In this document: positions 45,101 to 53,797 of the stretch, one piece after another
How the letters are laid out: every line of letters starts with the position of its first letter
How positions within the stretch are numbered: position 1 is the stretch's first letter
NCBI GenBank assembly: GCA_014238155.1
Contig: JABABQ010000072.1
Coordinates: forward strand, 105,896-169,895
Source: Rhizobiaceae bacterium
Lineage (GTDB): Bacteria > Pseudomonadota > Alphaproteobacteria > Rhizobiales > Rhizobiaceae
Direction: 5' to 3'
DNA length: 64,000 nucleotides
Program-made: the position numbers and the translations under genes
Notes under the pieces: model-generated
The model's database searches: none
What the model was told of the DNA's origin: nothing
Seen by the model: the letters and a program-made list of their open reading frames with translations, nothing else

Positions 45101-45594
45101 GACTGATGGGGCATGGATGAAGAAACACAGCCGTGATCATCTCCAGCGACCACCAGAACACCCCCTTTGGGTGATGACCCGTAGGCGTTGCCGTGGCGAA
45201 GGGCGTCTCCGGAACGGTCAACACCGGGGCCCTTGCCGTACCACATGGAAAAGACGCCTTCGACTTCGCAATCTACGTCCAGCACAGCCTGCTGGGCCCC
45301 AAGAATGGCGGTCGCCCCCAAGTCTTCATTGACCGCAGGCATGAACTCAACATTTGCGTCTTGGAGTTGGTCACGTATGCGCCATAGCTCCATGTCGAGC
45401 CCGCCGAGTGGAGATCCACGATAACCCGACACAAATCCTGCAGTATTGGACCCGGCAACGCGGTCTCGCCGGGCCTGATCGAGCATGATCCGTGCCAATG
45501 CCTGGGTGCCGGTCAGAAAAACACGTCCTGAAGTGCGGCTGAAGCGGTCATTCAATCGGTAATCGTCGATCTGTGTGGTGCGCTTTGACGTCAT
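42166..45594 (-). CDS. Indolepyruvate:ferredoxin oxidoreductase family protein (fused subunits)
   Basis: 1142-aa single-chain 2-oxoacid:ferredoxin oxidoreductase joining the alpha (pyrimidine/TPP-binding, IorA-like) and gamma (IorB-like) modules. Features are FVSGYRGSPLGGLDMELWRI near the N-terminus, a TPP-binding region FCSGCPHNTSTK, a cysteine cluster CEGCGDCSIESNC near residues 635-648, and the gamma-domain GVGGTGVITIGAL near 728. It oxidatively decarboxylates aryl pyruvates or branched-chain oxoacids, reducing ferredoxin. ATG 45594 follows GGAGG by 5 bp. It is divergent from an Lrp-type gene, a pairing seen in alphaproteobacteria. Confidence 0.92.
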   Translation of the reverse strand: MTSKRTTQIDDYRLNDRFSRTSGRVFLTGTQALARIMLDQARRDRVAGSNTAGFVSGYRGSPLGGLDMELWRIRDQLQDANVEFMPAVNEDLGATAILGAQQAVLDVDCEVEGVFSMWYGKGPGVDRSGDALRHGNAYGSSPKGGVLVVAGDDHGCVSSSMPHQSDVAFMTWYMPTLNPASVEEFLTFGEYGIALSRFTGTWVGFKAISETVESGRSVKLQPDRKFSFPEIETPLGGLHVRRSDLPSPEIESRIEYKLKAVEAFVDANSIDKRIYDIKDASFGIVTTGKGHLDLMEALRLLGLNEAKCRKLGIDIYKVGMVWPLARRDALAFVRGKEEVLVVEEKRGIIESQFKEYFYDWPGDKPAKMVGKHDANASRDLVPWTGELNPLALVSIVAERLNRFFPKQNFLGTAEKLTRPKPIQLQIGGAARTPYFCSGCPHNTSTKVPEGSRAASGIGCHVMASWMDRDTEGYAQMGGEGVPWITRSKFSGGGHIFQNLGEGTWYHSGSLAIRQAVAANTNITFKILYNEAVAMTGGQPVDGPISVANIAQACRAEGVERVAIVSDDIQKFTKSEFPRHTTFDDRRELDLIQREMRRVEGVSVLIYDQACATEKRRRRKRGSIEDPKRYAYINPLVCEGCGDCSIESNCLSVEPRETEFGRKRQINLSSCNKDFSCLNGFCPSFVTVENAERATPDLPDLQIEELATRLSKPQPANLDRPYNLLVAGVGGTGVITIGALITMAAHLEGRGTSLLDFTGFAQKFGTVLSYIRFATDPADLNQVRLEQGAAEAVIGCDIVVTSSSKASHCYRTGTQIALNTAEMPTGDLVLTRDASLEVKTREAAIRSAVGSQQVTSINANQIAEALLGNAVYANSIMLGLAWQKGMVPIGFDALDRAIELNGVKVAENKRAVSIGRLLADDPNQITRHITEPQPIEPDLQSLVTQRAKFLIDYQNEAYAKRYQETITRFVQALSDDKKQAFGSMAAKSLFKLMVYKDEYEVARLHTQMDFDAELKSKFTGDYKIRYHLAPPLLTNGKDARGRPRKIEFGPWIRPALFTLARLKRLRGTVFDPFGYLSERKMQRNLIGWYEDVLQTVAANGTADQDMLSTILTSPMEMRGFGPVLESAVQEQKLKINQALAMID

Positions 45595-45720
45595 GGTCAC
45601 CTCCGTGCTGCCCGGAGTTTAATGCTTGGGCAGTGGAGAAGTGTTTCTAATTTTTCGATTTTCAGCTAAGATATGAATGGAAATTACGAATTTGTATGAA
45701 AAAATGGATGAAATAACCAA

Positions 45721-46173
45721 ATGAGACTGGATGACAGAGACAGACGTCTTCTGGCGCTGCTTCAGCAGGATTGCCGTCAGTCAGTTGCGCAGATGGCTGA
45801 AAATGTCGGAATGTCGGCATCTGCATGCTGGCGCCGGGTGAAGGCGTTTGAAGATGCCGGCGTCATTCAGCGCTATGGTGCAGTGCTTCAATCAGACAAG
45901 CTCGGGCTCTCTTTCAAGGCGATTGTCCACGTACAGCTGACGCGTCATGATCGAACGGCCATGAACGACTTCATCAGCGGGATTTCCGAACGCGAGGAGG
46001 TTGATGCCTGCTACGCGACGACTGGTCAGGCCGACTACCATCTGATTGTGCTTTGTGAAAACATTGATGCTTATAACCGGTTTCTGGAGGATTTTCTGTT
46101 TCGGCTGCCAGCTGTGCGTGGTGCTCAAACCAATGTTGTTCTGAAGCAAATCAAATCGGCAGCGATGATTTGA
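45721..46173 (+). CDS. Lrp/AsnC-family transcriptional regulator
   Basis: 150-aa feast/famine regulator. The N-terminal helix-turn-helix is DDRDRRLLALLQQDCRQSVA with SASACWRRVKAFEDAGVI, followed by the RAM (ACT-like) ligand domain with CYATTGQADYHLIVLCENI. It likely binds an amino acid such as Phe, Trp or Leu and controls the divergent indolepyruvate oxidoreductase gene across 126 bp of AT-rich DNA. The effector is inferred from the enzyme's substrates. Confidence 0.9.
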   Translation: MRLDDRDRRLLALLQQDCRQSVAQMAENVGMSASACWRRVKAFEDAGVIQRYGAVLQSDKLGLSFKAIVHVQLTRHDRTAMNDFISGISEREEVDACYATTGQADYHLIVLCENIDAYNRFLEDFLFRLPAVRGAQTNVVLKQIKSAAMI

Positions 46174-46271
46174 AAATCATTACGAAAGTGAGCGGCATTT
46201 TTGCTATCATTGCAAGCAGGTAATGGACCGCCATTGCGTTGCCAGGCAATGTTCTTCCCACAATACCAGAT

Positions 46272-49200
46272 TTACACTGCAGGCAAGGTGACGGCGATGT
46301 CTTCGTCGACGGCAACGCGGGCAAATGTCGTCAAACCAGCTGTGTAGTCGTAGACATTATAGCCCGCATAATTGCCCGAGTCGGTGACATCGAGTTGCCA
46401 GCCACCCCCCAAAATGTCCCCGGTGCTTTGCAGATTGAGAAAGTCGTTCAAATCACCATCAATCAGCAATGCATCGTCGCCATTGCCCAATACCGCAGCA
46501 ATAGCTGCATTGGCCTCATCAGATGCATCTATTATGTTTTGCTCATTGCCAATCAGCGTTGTGATCCCGTCTCCGGTTCCCAGATCGATGCGTTCAAATG
46601 ACACGGTGTCGGGTCCGCTGTTCAATGTGAAGTCGATCGTCTGTCCGCCCCCCTGAAACACAAGACTATCCTGTCCAGAACCACCGTCAGCGTAATTGAA
46701 GTCCAGATCAGCAACGATCACAGTATCATCGTCGTTATTCCCGAAGAAATCATCCAGGCCACCACCGCCCTCCAGCACGTCATTGCCATCACGGCCGTCA
46801 AAACGCTCAGCTGCCATCGTGCCCAGCATTGTATCGGCGCCATCGCCACCACGGACATACTCAATGCTTATCAGCGTGTCTGTAAACGCGTTTCCGTCCC
46901 AGGTCCCAGTAGCACTTTGTGCCTGCAGGTCGATATTAATATCACCGGCGCCATTCCGATCGTAACGCACACGGTCGAAGCCCAGACCACCATTGACGGT
47001 GTCATTGCCGGCACGAGTGACAAAGGAATCATCAAAATCCGAGCCGATCATCATGTCGTCGAAATCCGTGCCCCGGACTTCTCTGACACGTCCGGCACCT
47101 ATGATAAATTCAGTATTGCCGAATCCATCGTCATTGATTGTGTTTGTTGCCAGATTGATGTCGATACCATTATCGGGTTGGTTGAAGTTTTCATCCCGCC
47201 GGAAGTCCAGTCTGATTTCCCCTGAAATGATATTGTAACTGTCAATGCCGTGACCACCTGTGACCTGGAAGAACCCGATGCCGGCCAGATCGATATTGAA
47301 CGTGTCGTTGAATGCGGTGCCTTCAACACCCATGCCGCCGTCTGCGGATTGCAGGGGTTTGAGAATATCGATCAGTGTATCGGTGCCGTTTACGCCTTTG
47401 TTCACGGTACCTGTATTAAGTGTAGAATTCAGGCTGACAACAACGGCCGCCGAGAGTTCGCCGTAGGACACGGTTTGGTAACCCAGCAGATTACCACTGA
47501 AATCTATTATGTCATTGCCGCGGGAACCTTCAGTATAATCTCCATTGTTGGGATTATTGTCGCCGGTTTGGATGACGTCGTTGCCGTCACCGCCATTGAA
47601 ACTTTCTCGGTCATCGCTGCCGATCAGAGTATCGTCACCATCGCCCCCACTCAGATACTCAAAACCTCCATTAGTATTGCCGTTGCCGATGATGGTGTCA
47701 TTGCCACCTTCACCAAAAAGTTCATCCGCATCGCTGGTGCCAGTGATAATATCGTTCGCGTCTGAACCCTGGACCCTCTCAATGCCTATCAATGTGTCCG
47801 TGAAAAGGTTCCCGTCCCACGTTCCAGTGGCAGTTTGTGCCTGCAGATCGATATTCATACTGCCGGCACCATTACGATCATAGCGGATACGGTCGAAGCC
47901 CAGACCGCCGTCAACAAAGTCATCACCAGCCCGGGTGATGAAAGAATCATCAAAGTCAGAGCCGATCATCATGTCGTCAAAGTCTGTGCCCCGAACCTCC
48001 CGGGCGCGCCCTGCACCGGTAATAAATTCAGTATTGCCGAATCCGTCGTCATTGACTGTGCCTGTCGCCAGGTTGATGTCGATACCATTGTCGGGCTGGT
48101 TGAAGTTTTCATCCCGCCGGAAGTCCAGTCTGATCTCTCCAGAAATGATATTGTAGCTGTCTATGCCGCGACCACCCACGACCTGGAAGAACCCGACATT
48201 GGCCAAATCGATATTGAACGTGTCGTTGAATTCCGTGCCTATAATACCCATTCCGCCGTTTTCGGTTTGCAGGGGTTTGAGAATATCGATCAGTGTATCG
48301 GTGCCATTAACACCTTTGTCGACGCTACCTGTATTGGCAGCTGAATTCAGATCGACAATAATTGCTGCAGACAGATCGCCGTAAGATACCTCCTGGTAAC
48401 CGGCATAGTTACCGCTGAAATTTATCTGATCATCACCGCGGGAACCCTGAGTATAGTCGCCATTACCGGGGTCATTGTCGCCGGTATGGATGATGTCATT
48501 ACCGTCGCCACCATTAAAACTTTCACGCTCGTCGCTGCCAATCAGAATATCATTGCCATTGCCGCCATGCAGTAATTCAAAGCCACCGGTAGCATTGCCA
48601 TTGCCGACAATAACGTCATTGCCGTCACCCGCCATTATTTCATCGGTCTGGTCACTGCCGGTGATGAAATCATTGGTGCTGGTACCGTTCAATATGCCAC
48701 CACCGATTGCAGCGGTAATTGCATTGAACGTGAAGACGTCTTCGGGCAATGTGCTTGCCGGAGTGAGGTCGACATTCTTGACGACAAGGATATCGCTGGT
48801 TCCGTTAAACGCGATCTGGGTGTCGCTTCCATTAAATGTGAAAGTTGCCGCCGCGAGCAGTCCCGCGGCGTCGACAAATCCAAATCCGTTAAAAGATATT
48901 ACATCGATACCGAATTCAAAATCCTCTATCCGATCATTTCCGAAACCCGGTTCAAATATAAAGACATCCGCATCTGCACCACCGTTCAGGTCATCATCAC
49001 CGCCCCGACCGTTGAGCAAGTCAGTGCCACCAACGCCTTCCAGTCTCTCATTTGCCGAGGACCCGGAAATAAAATCGACGCCCTGGTTTGAACCTCGCGC
49101 CCATTCAATGCTCATCAACGTGTCAGTAAAGGGGTTTCCGTCCCACATCCCCGAGGCGGATTGTGCCTGCAGGTCGATATTCATACTGCCAGCACCACTA

Positions 49201-52200
49201 CGGTCGTAGCGAATACGGTCGAAGCCCAGACCGCCGTCAACAAAGTCATCACCAGCCCGGGTGATGAAAGAATCATCAAAGTCAGAGCCGATCATCATGT
49301 CGTTAAAGTCAGTGCCCCGGATTTCCCGGGCGCGCCCGGCGCCGGTAATAAATTCAGTGTTGCCGAATCCGTCATCATTGATTGTGCCGGTCGCCAAATT
49401 GACATCAATGCCGTTGTCCGGTTCGTTGAGGCCTTCGCCCCGTCTGAAATCCAGTCTGATAGCACCTGAAATAATATTGTAGGTGTCGACCCCTCGACCT
49501 CCGGTTGCCGCGAAAAAAACATCGTTGGGCAGGTCAATGTTAAACGTGTCGTTGAACTCTGTTCCCAAAATAAACAAGCCACCACCGTTGGGAAGTTGGC
49601 TGGCCTCGAGTGGCTTGAGAATATCAACCAATGTGTCGGTGCCGTTGACGCCTTTGTCGACGGTGCCGGTATTGGCCGCAGCATCCAGGCTGATGATGAC
49701 CGCTGCTGACAGATTCGCATAGGAAACTATTTGAAATCCGATATAGTTACCGCCGAAATTTATCCTGTCATTGCCCTGCGAACCTTGGGTGAAATCGCCT
49801 CTGTTGGGATTATTGTCACCGGTGTTAATAACGTCATTGCCCGCGCCGCCGTCGAAATTTTCACTTTCATCACTGCCGACGAGAACATCATCGCCAGCAT
49901 CGCCGAACAGAAATTCATAACCTCCATCAGCGTTGCCATTGCCAATGATATAGTCATTGCCGGCAGTCCCCAATAACACCTCGGAATTCGCCGTTCCCTC
50001 GATGACGTTTATCGGTGTTTCGTCGGTACCGTTTATGGCAATCGTAATCGTTCGAGAGACTGTGTCTGTTCCGGATAGGACATCAAACGTGACATCGAAT
50101 AGCGCCAGATCCCCGTCGGGCAGAAAATCGAACTGGCCTGTATCAACAATAACACTGGATCCCGATACGCTGAGAATTGAGGCCGAACCCGGAGCGTCAG
50201 TTCCGCTGCTGTCGGATATAACGATGGAAGAGAGATCAATTTCAGGCGTATCAGTTTGATCAATATCGCTCGCAGTCAGCAAGGTGTTCAGATCTATTGC
50301 CTGCTCAGAGACCGTTCCCTGTATACCGGCATCCAGCGACGCCGGGTCGATCACGCTGACAATGGGCGCATCATTTTGCCCGGTGACGGTGATTGAAATG
50401 GTGCGTGACACAACGTCGCCACCAGAACGAATGTCAAACGTGACATCGAATATTCCCAACTGACCAGCTGCAAGGAAATCGTAGTTTTGGGTGTCCACAT
50501 CGATGCGGGTTGAATTGCCCGTACCAAAAACCAGCAGCGGCCCAATCAGCGGCGTGTCGCTGGAGCCATTGACAGCAATCACCACCGAAGTCTCATCAAT
50601 TATTGGCGTATCATCATCATCTGGATCAGAGGCGGTAAAGGTATCTGTCAGCAGGAAACTCACGACGGTGGCAGTGCCGGTATCACCTTCTGGAACAGCT
50701 GTCGGGGAAGTGGCTGGTGAAACGGTCAGCGGATCGTCGTCGCCCGTTATGGTGATTGTAATGGTGCGAGGAAATGTCTCACCTCCGGAAACCACATTGA
50801 AGGAGACATCAAAGACACCGGACCCCTCAACACCGAGGAAATCGTAGTTTTGGGTATCCACATCGATGCGGGTTAAATTGCCGGTGCCGACCACCTGAAA
50901 CGGAGCGATCAAAGCCGTGTCGCTGGAGCCGTTGGCTGTGATTACCACGGAAGATGCATCGACGGTTGGCGTTTCGCCTCCATCTGCGTCAGACCCGGTA
51001 AATGTACTGCTCAGCAGGAAACTCTCCACCGAAACAGTTCCTGCATCACCCTCAGCAACGGATGCCGGTGACGTGGCGGCGGAAACCTGGGCCGCATCGT
51101 TCTGTCCGGTGACGGTGATGGCGATGGTGCGTGACACAACATCAACCCCAGAAACAATGTCAAACGTGACGTCAAAAATGCCCGATTGTCCGGCCGCGAG
51201 AAAATCGTAGTTTTGGGTATCCAGTTCAATCGAAGTGGCATTGCCGGTTCCGATCACCTGCAACGGTGCCGTAACACCCGTGGCGCTTGATCCATTGGCA
51301 GTAATGACGACGGAAGACGCATCAATCGTCGGCGTCTCACCTGCATCTACATCAGAAGCGGCGAAGGTGTCACTGAGCAGGAATGTTTCAACTGAAGGTG
51401 TGCCGGCATCGCCTTCCAGAACCGCCGCCGGAGACGTGGCAGCAGAAACCACCGGTGCATCATTTTGCCCGGTGACGGTGATTACAAGCGTTGCAGTGTC
51501 GGTGTTTCCATGGCCATCGTTGATGGCATAATTGATGGTTTCGGTTGCTGTCTGGCCTGCGGCCAGCGAGTCATAAGCACCGTTGGGATCAAACGAATAC
51601 TGTCCGGTTGTAGATAGGGTGAACGATCCACCGCCGGGCAGAATGGTCGCAGAGCCCAGCGTGAGTTCAACGGGAACTGCTCCAACCATCACACTTGCAA
51701 AGTGAACCGATAAGACGTCGGGTACCGGTGTTACGTCCGGATCGATATCATTGAGAGTGACATCGCCAGAAACAAGGGCGCTGTCTTCGCCGAGCGTGAG
51801 CGCGTCATTGAGAGCGGTTGGCGGGTCTTGTTGGGGTGTTATGGGTATCGAATATTCAACTATCACCGGCGCATTCGAACCATCGTCGATAACAATCGTC
51901 AGCGAGCCGACATCATCGGCATCGCCCGATGGAGAATAGACGGCCATATTCAGCGCATCCTGGATTTGCTGGGCAGTTCCAGAAACTATCAAATTTGTTT
52001 CGTCAACATCCGGCGAGCCCAGAATAAAGATAACGCCGGTTCCCGATGGGATTCGAATGGTTGAACCGGCCGTCAGGCTCGCAGTGAGCGCCCCATTATC
52101 ATCATCGGTGATGACAAATCCGCTTAAATCGATTGACCCGTCTTCATCGACCGGTGCCGGGGTAGGCAGGTTGATTTCCGGGCTGCTGTTCTGCAGGGGA

Positions 52201-53555
52201 ACAATTGGTTCGGTTGTCCCGCTTTCTACCGGTTGCGTTTCAATCGGTGCAACGGGTGTTGTTGTTGGCGGTGGCGGCGGTGGCAAATCTGTGGTTGTGG
52301 ATGTATCGGATCCAAATCCATCGCCGGACGTGGTGCCCGAACCTCCATCGATTTCACCGGGGTCGGTAGTGAGATCGGACTCAATTCCGCCGCTGCTGGG
52401 TGGCCGGTCCGCGTCGCCCTGCTCGGCAGGAGGTGCATCGCCCGGAGGCGCCTCGCCAGAGTTCTCTTCGCCGTTTTCGGGAGGTGGTGGATCGCCGGTA
52501 CCATCCTCCTCTACTGCACCGTCGTCGCCGTCTTCGCCGTCGCCGTCGTCTTCGCCGTCGACCTGGTCCTGACCGTCTTCGTTGTCATCGCTTTGATCGT
52601 CATTTGCGACAAACTCGCCACCGTCTTCAACGCGTTGCTGAGCTGCTTCAAACGCCCGTATGGCTTCATTGAGGATTGCCTGGTCATTTGCATTGTCGGG
52701 GACCCGGCGTTCAACCTCCACCTCGCCACCCTGGGTCGGTGTAATCACCCAATTGTCTTCTGGGCTGGTAATTGTGGCGATCTCATTTCCATTGAGATCC
52801 GACAGGGTTATTGACCCCAGTCCGCCATCGGGGTCGCGTTTCAGCGCGACGCTGACCGTCGCCGTGCCGTTGGTTGTTGTGACATCAACGCGAACCGTTG
52901 TGCCGCGAATACCAATCGTTGAAACCGGCGTCTTGACGTCCATTCCGCCGGTGCTAGCGACCGACCCTGCGATAAAGACGAACGATCCTTCGACCAGATT
53001 GAAAACCGCGGAATTGTCGTTGGCATTTGGGTCATAGATGAAGTCGTTCAGCACCATCCTGGAATTGGATGCCAGGGTGAATATTGTGCCATCGACAAAC
53101 GTGATCGATAATTTGCCTCCGTCGACCGTCGACACGACATCATTGAGGTAAACTTTGGTCCCGACAGCCAAAGGCTCTACGGAGCCATCGGCCCGCTGCA
53201 CACTGGCTCCCAACTCAAGGATTTCCACCTGGCCAATTGCTGCTGGACCAGCATCAGCACCAACCTGGGCATATTGGCCAGGGTATAATGGGCCAGCCAG
53301 CAGATTGACGACGCCGCCGTCAAGTTTAGCACCCTCTGGCGAGATCAGATCGGCTGGCGTGGCCGCGTCAAAATAATCATTGATACGCAGCGTCTGACCG
53401 TGATCGTCCGACAATATAAGGTCTGACCCGATCCTGTTGAAGTCGGCGTTAAACAGCAGATAACTGTCAGGAATGACTATGGCCGCACGGCCGTCAGCAT
53501 CCAACGACCAGGTAGCGTTCGAAGTTTCAGCGCTGTTGAAGATTGACGCGGCCAT
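46272..53555 (-). CDS. Giant type I-secreted FecR/cadherin-like/RTX adhesin
   Basis: 2427-aa protein. The N-terminal region has a FecR-like domain (about 120-225, with TPVSTIGIRGTTVRVDV), then an Asp/Glu- and Pro-rich linker (about 310-455). Cadherin/VCBS-like repeats with GQNDAP motifs extend to about residue 1170. Then come Ca2+-binding RTX nonapeptides (GGxGxDxux) arranged in three long, nearly identical modules. No N-terminal Sec signal is evident, consistent with type I export by the operon immediately upstream (HlyD, ABC, TolC). ATG 53555 has a GGAA site 8 bp upstream. No LapG-type TAAG retention site was seen. Likely a surface or biofilm adhesin; no catalytic domain is visible. Confidence 0.88.
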   Translation of the reverse strand: MAASIFNSAETSNATWSLDADGRAAIVIPDSYLLFNADFNRIGSDLILSDDHGQTLRINDYFDAATPADLISPEGAKLDGGVVNLLAGPLYPGQYAQVGADAGPAAIGQVEILELGASVQRADGSVEPLAVGTKVYLNDVVSTVDGGKLSITFVDGTIFTLASNSRMVLNDFIYDPNANDNSAVFNLVEGSFVFIAGSVASTGGMDVKTPVSTIGIRGTTVRVDVTTTNGTATVSVALKRDPDGGLGSITLSDLNGNEIATITSPEDNWVITPTQGGEVEVERRVPDNANDQAILNEAIRAFEAAQQRVEDGGEFVANDDQSDDNEDGQDQVDGEDDGDGEDGDDGAVEEDGTGDPPPPENGEENSGEAPPGDAPPAEQGDADRPPSSGGIESDLTTDPGEIDGGSGTTSGDGFGSDTSTTTDLPPPPPPTTTPVAPIETQPVESGTTEPIVPLQNSSPEINLPTPAPVDEDGSIDLSGFVITDDDNGALTASLTAGSTIRIPSGTGVIFILGSPDVDETNLIVSGTAQQIQDALNMAVYSPSGDADDVGSLTIVIDDGSNAPVIVEYSIPITPQQDPPTALNDALTLGEDSALVSGDVTLNDIDPDVTPVPDVLSVHFASVMVGAVPVELTLGSATILPGGGSFTLSTTGQYSFDPNGAYDSLAAGQTATETINYAINDGHGNTDTATLVITVTGQNDAPVVSAATSPAAVLEGDAGTPSVETFLLSDTFAASDVDAGETPTIDASSVVITANGSSATGVTAPLQVIGTGNATSIELDTQNYDFLAAGQSGIFDVTFDIVSGVDVVSRTIAITVTGQNDAAQVSAATSPASVAEGDAGTVSVESFLLSSTFTGSDADGGETPTVDASSVVITANGSSDTALIAPFQVVGTGNLTRIDVDTQNYDFLGVEGSGVFDVSFNVVSGGETFPRTITITITGDDDPLTVSPATSPTAVPEGDTGTATVVSFLLTDTFTASDPDDDDTPIIDETSVVIAVNGSSDTPLIGPLLVFGTGNSTRIDVDTQNYDFLAAGQLGIFDVTFDIRSGGDVVSRTISITVTGQNDAPIVSVIDPASLDAGIQGTVSEQAIDLNTLLTASDIDQTDTPEIDLSSIVISDSSGTDAPGSASILSVSGSSVIVDTGQFDFLPDGDLALFDVTFDVLSGTDTVSRTITIAINGTDETPINVIEGTANSEVLLGTAGNDYIIGNGNADGGYEFLFGDAGDDVLVGSDESENFDGGAGNDVINTGDNNPNRGDFTQGSQGNDRINFGGNYIGFQIVSYANLSAAVIISLDAAANTGTVDKGVNGTDTLVDILKPLEASQLPNGGGLFILGTEFNDTFNIDLPNDVFFAATGGRGVDTYNIISGAIRLDFRRGEGLNEPDNGIDVNLATGTINDDGFGNTEFITGAGRAREIRGTDFNDMMIGSDFDDSFITRAGDDFVDGGLGFDRIRYDRSGAGSMNIDLQAQSASGMWDGNPFTDTLMSIEWARGSNQGVDFISGSSANERLEGVGGTDLLNGRGGDDDLNGGADADVFIFEPGFGNDRIEDFEFGIDVISFNGFGFVDAAGLLAAATFTFNGSDTQIAFNGTSDILVVKNVDLTPASTLPEDVFTFNAITAAIGGGILNGTSTNDFITGSDQTDEIMAGDGNDVIVGNGNATGGFELLHGGNGNDILIGSDERESFNGGDGNDIIHTGDNDPGNGDYTQGSRGDDQINFSGNYAGYQEVSYGDLSAAIIVDLNSAANTGSVDKGVNGTDTLIDILKPLQTENGGMGIIGTEFNDTFNIDLANVGFFQVVGGRGIDSYNIISGEIRLDFRRDENFNQPDNGIDINLATGTVNDDGFGNTEFITGAGRAREVRGTDFDDMMIGSDFDDSFITRAGDDFVDGGLGFDRIRYDRNGAGSMNIDLQAQTATGTWDGNLFTDTLIGIERVQGSDANDIITGTSDADELFGEGGNDTIIGNGNTNGGFEYLSGGDGDDTLIGSDDRESFNGGDGNDVIQTGDNNPNNGDYTEGSRGNDIIDFSGNLLGYQTVSYGELSAAVVVSLNSTLNTGTVNKGVNGTDTLIDILKPLQSADGGMGVEGTAFNDTFNIDLAGIGFFQVTGGHGIDSYNIISGEIRLDFRRDENFNQPDNGIDINLATNTINDDGFGNTEFIIGAGRVREVRGTDFDDMMIGSDFDDSFVTRAGNDTVNGGLGFDRVRYDRNGAGDINIDLQAQSATGTWDGNAFTDTLISIEYVRGGDGADTMLGTMAAERFDGRDGNDVLEGGGGLDDFFGNNDDDTVIVADLDFNYADGGSGQDSLVFQGGGQTIDFTLNSGPDTVSFERIDLGTGDGITTLIGNEQNIIDASDEANAAIAAVLGNGDDALLIDGDLNDFLNLQSTGDILGGGWQLDVTDSGNYAGYNVYDYTAGLTTFARVAVDEDIAVTLPAV
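46835..47726 (-). repeat. RTX module 3 (internal ~890-bp repeat, C-terminal copy)
   Basis: Third copy of the long module inside the RTX gene. It encodes the same ordered blocks as modules 1 and 2: an NGNxxGGFExL start, DILKPL, FNDTFNIDL, SYNIISG, IRLDFRR, DDMMIGSDFDDSF and TWDGN. DNA similarity to module 2 is high by eye, with many differences at third codon positions. Confidence 0.7.
47758..48643 (-). repeat. RTX module 2 (internal ~890-bp repeat, middle copy)
   Basis: Second copy of the module. It lies directly after module 3 in coordinate order and is separated from module 1 by a unique ~440-bp segment (48644-49080). That segment encodes another RTX block with GGDDDLNGGADADVFIF. The near-identity of neighbouring modules makes expansion, contraction or assembly collapse possible. 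Confidence 0.7.
49081..49968 (-). repeat. RTX module 1 (internal ~890-bp repeat, N-terminal copy)
   Basis: First copy of the module, slightly more diverged: LKPLEASQLPNGGGLFILG replaces the shorter loops of the other two. It follows the cadherin-like repeats. All three modules keep the DDFVDGGLGFDRIRYDR or closely similar stretch. Confidence 0.7.
50030..51487 (-). repeat. Four cadherin/VCBS-like repeats of about 365 bp in the RTX gene
   Basis: Four units start at GQNDAP/GDDDPL-type motifs and share SAATSPxxVxEGDxGT, VVIxxNGSSxT and NYDFLAAGQ-type phrases. Each unit is about 120 residues. They form the rod-like middle of the adhesin. The fourth is the most diverged. Confidence 0.65.
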
Positions 53556-53797
53556 ACTAATTTCCAATTCCAAACCAAATCGTACCAGTGTTTGGTATTG
53601 AAGGAAAGTCGAAACGTAGTATTCATTCAATTATCTAAAGGTAGAACGACCGTCACTGAAAACAAGAATGGAATAGGAATTGGTGAATAAAGTTGGTATC
53701 ATGAATAACTGAAATAAATGTTCGATATATTGGATTCATTAGATTGTATGCTGCATATCGAGACTCTTTCGACTTCAAGGCACCTTGGTAGCATGCG
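53556..53797 (-). other. AT-rich gap between hlyD-like gene and RTX gene
   Basis: This 242-bp non-coding stretch separates the HlyD-like gene from its cargo gene. A short inverted repeat, CAAGG-TG-CCTTG, is visible near 53778-53789. I see no clear intrinsic terminator. Its length and AT content make a separate promoter for the adhesin likely. Confidence 0.35.

Noticed and set aside
46835..49968. Long periodic repeats, considered as a CRISPR-like or satellite array
   Set aside because: The units are ~890 bp, in frame, with synonymous differences, and encode RTX motifs; there are no short repeats with unique spacers.
46917..52814. Many forward-strand open frames of 60-240 codons opposite the RTX gene
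   Set aside because: They arise from the regular composition of the RTX and cadherin-like repeats on the reverse strand, recur at the same places in each repeat and lack ribosome binding sites and domain features.
46272..53555. LapA-like N-terminal retention module with LapG cleavage site
   Set aside because: No TAAG/PAAG-type cleavage motif near the N-terminus and no lapD/lapG genes in the window; the N-terminus is FecR-like instead.
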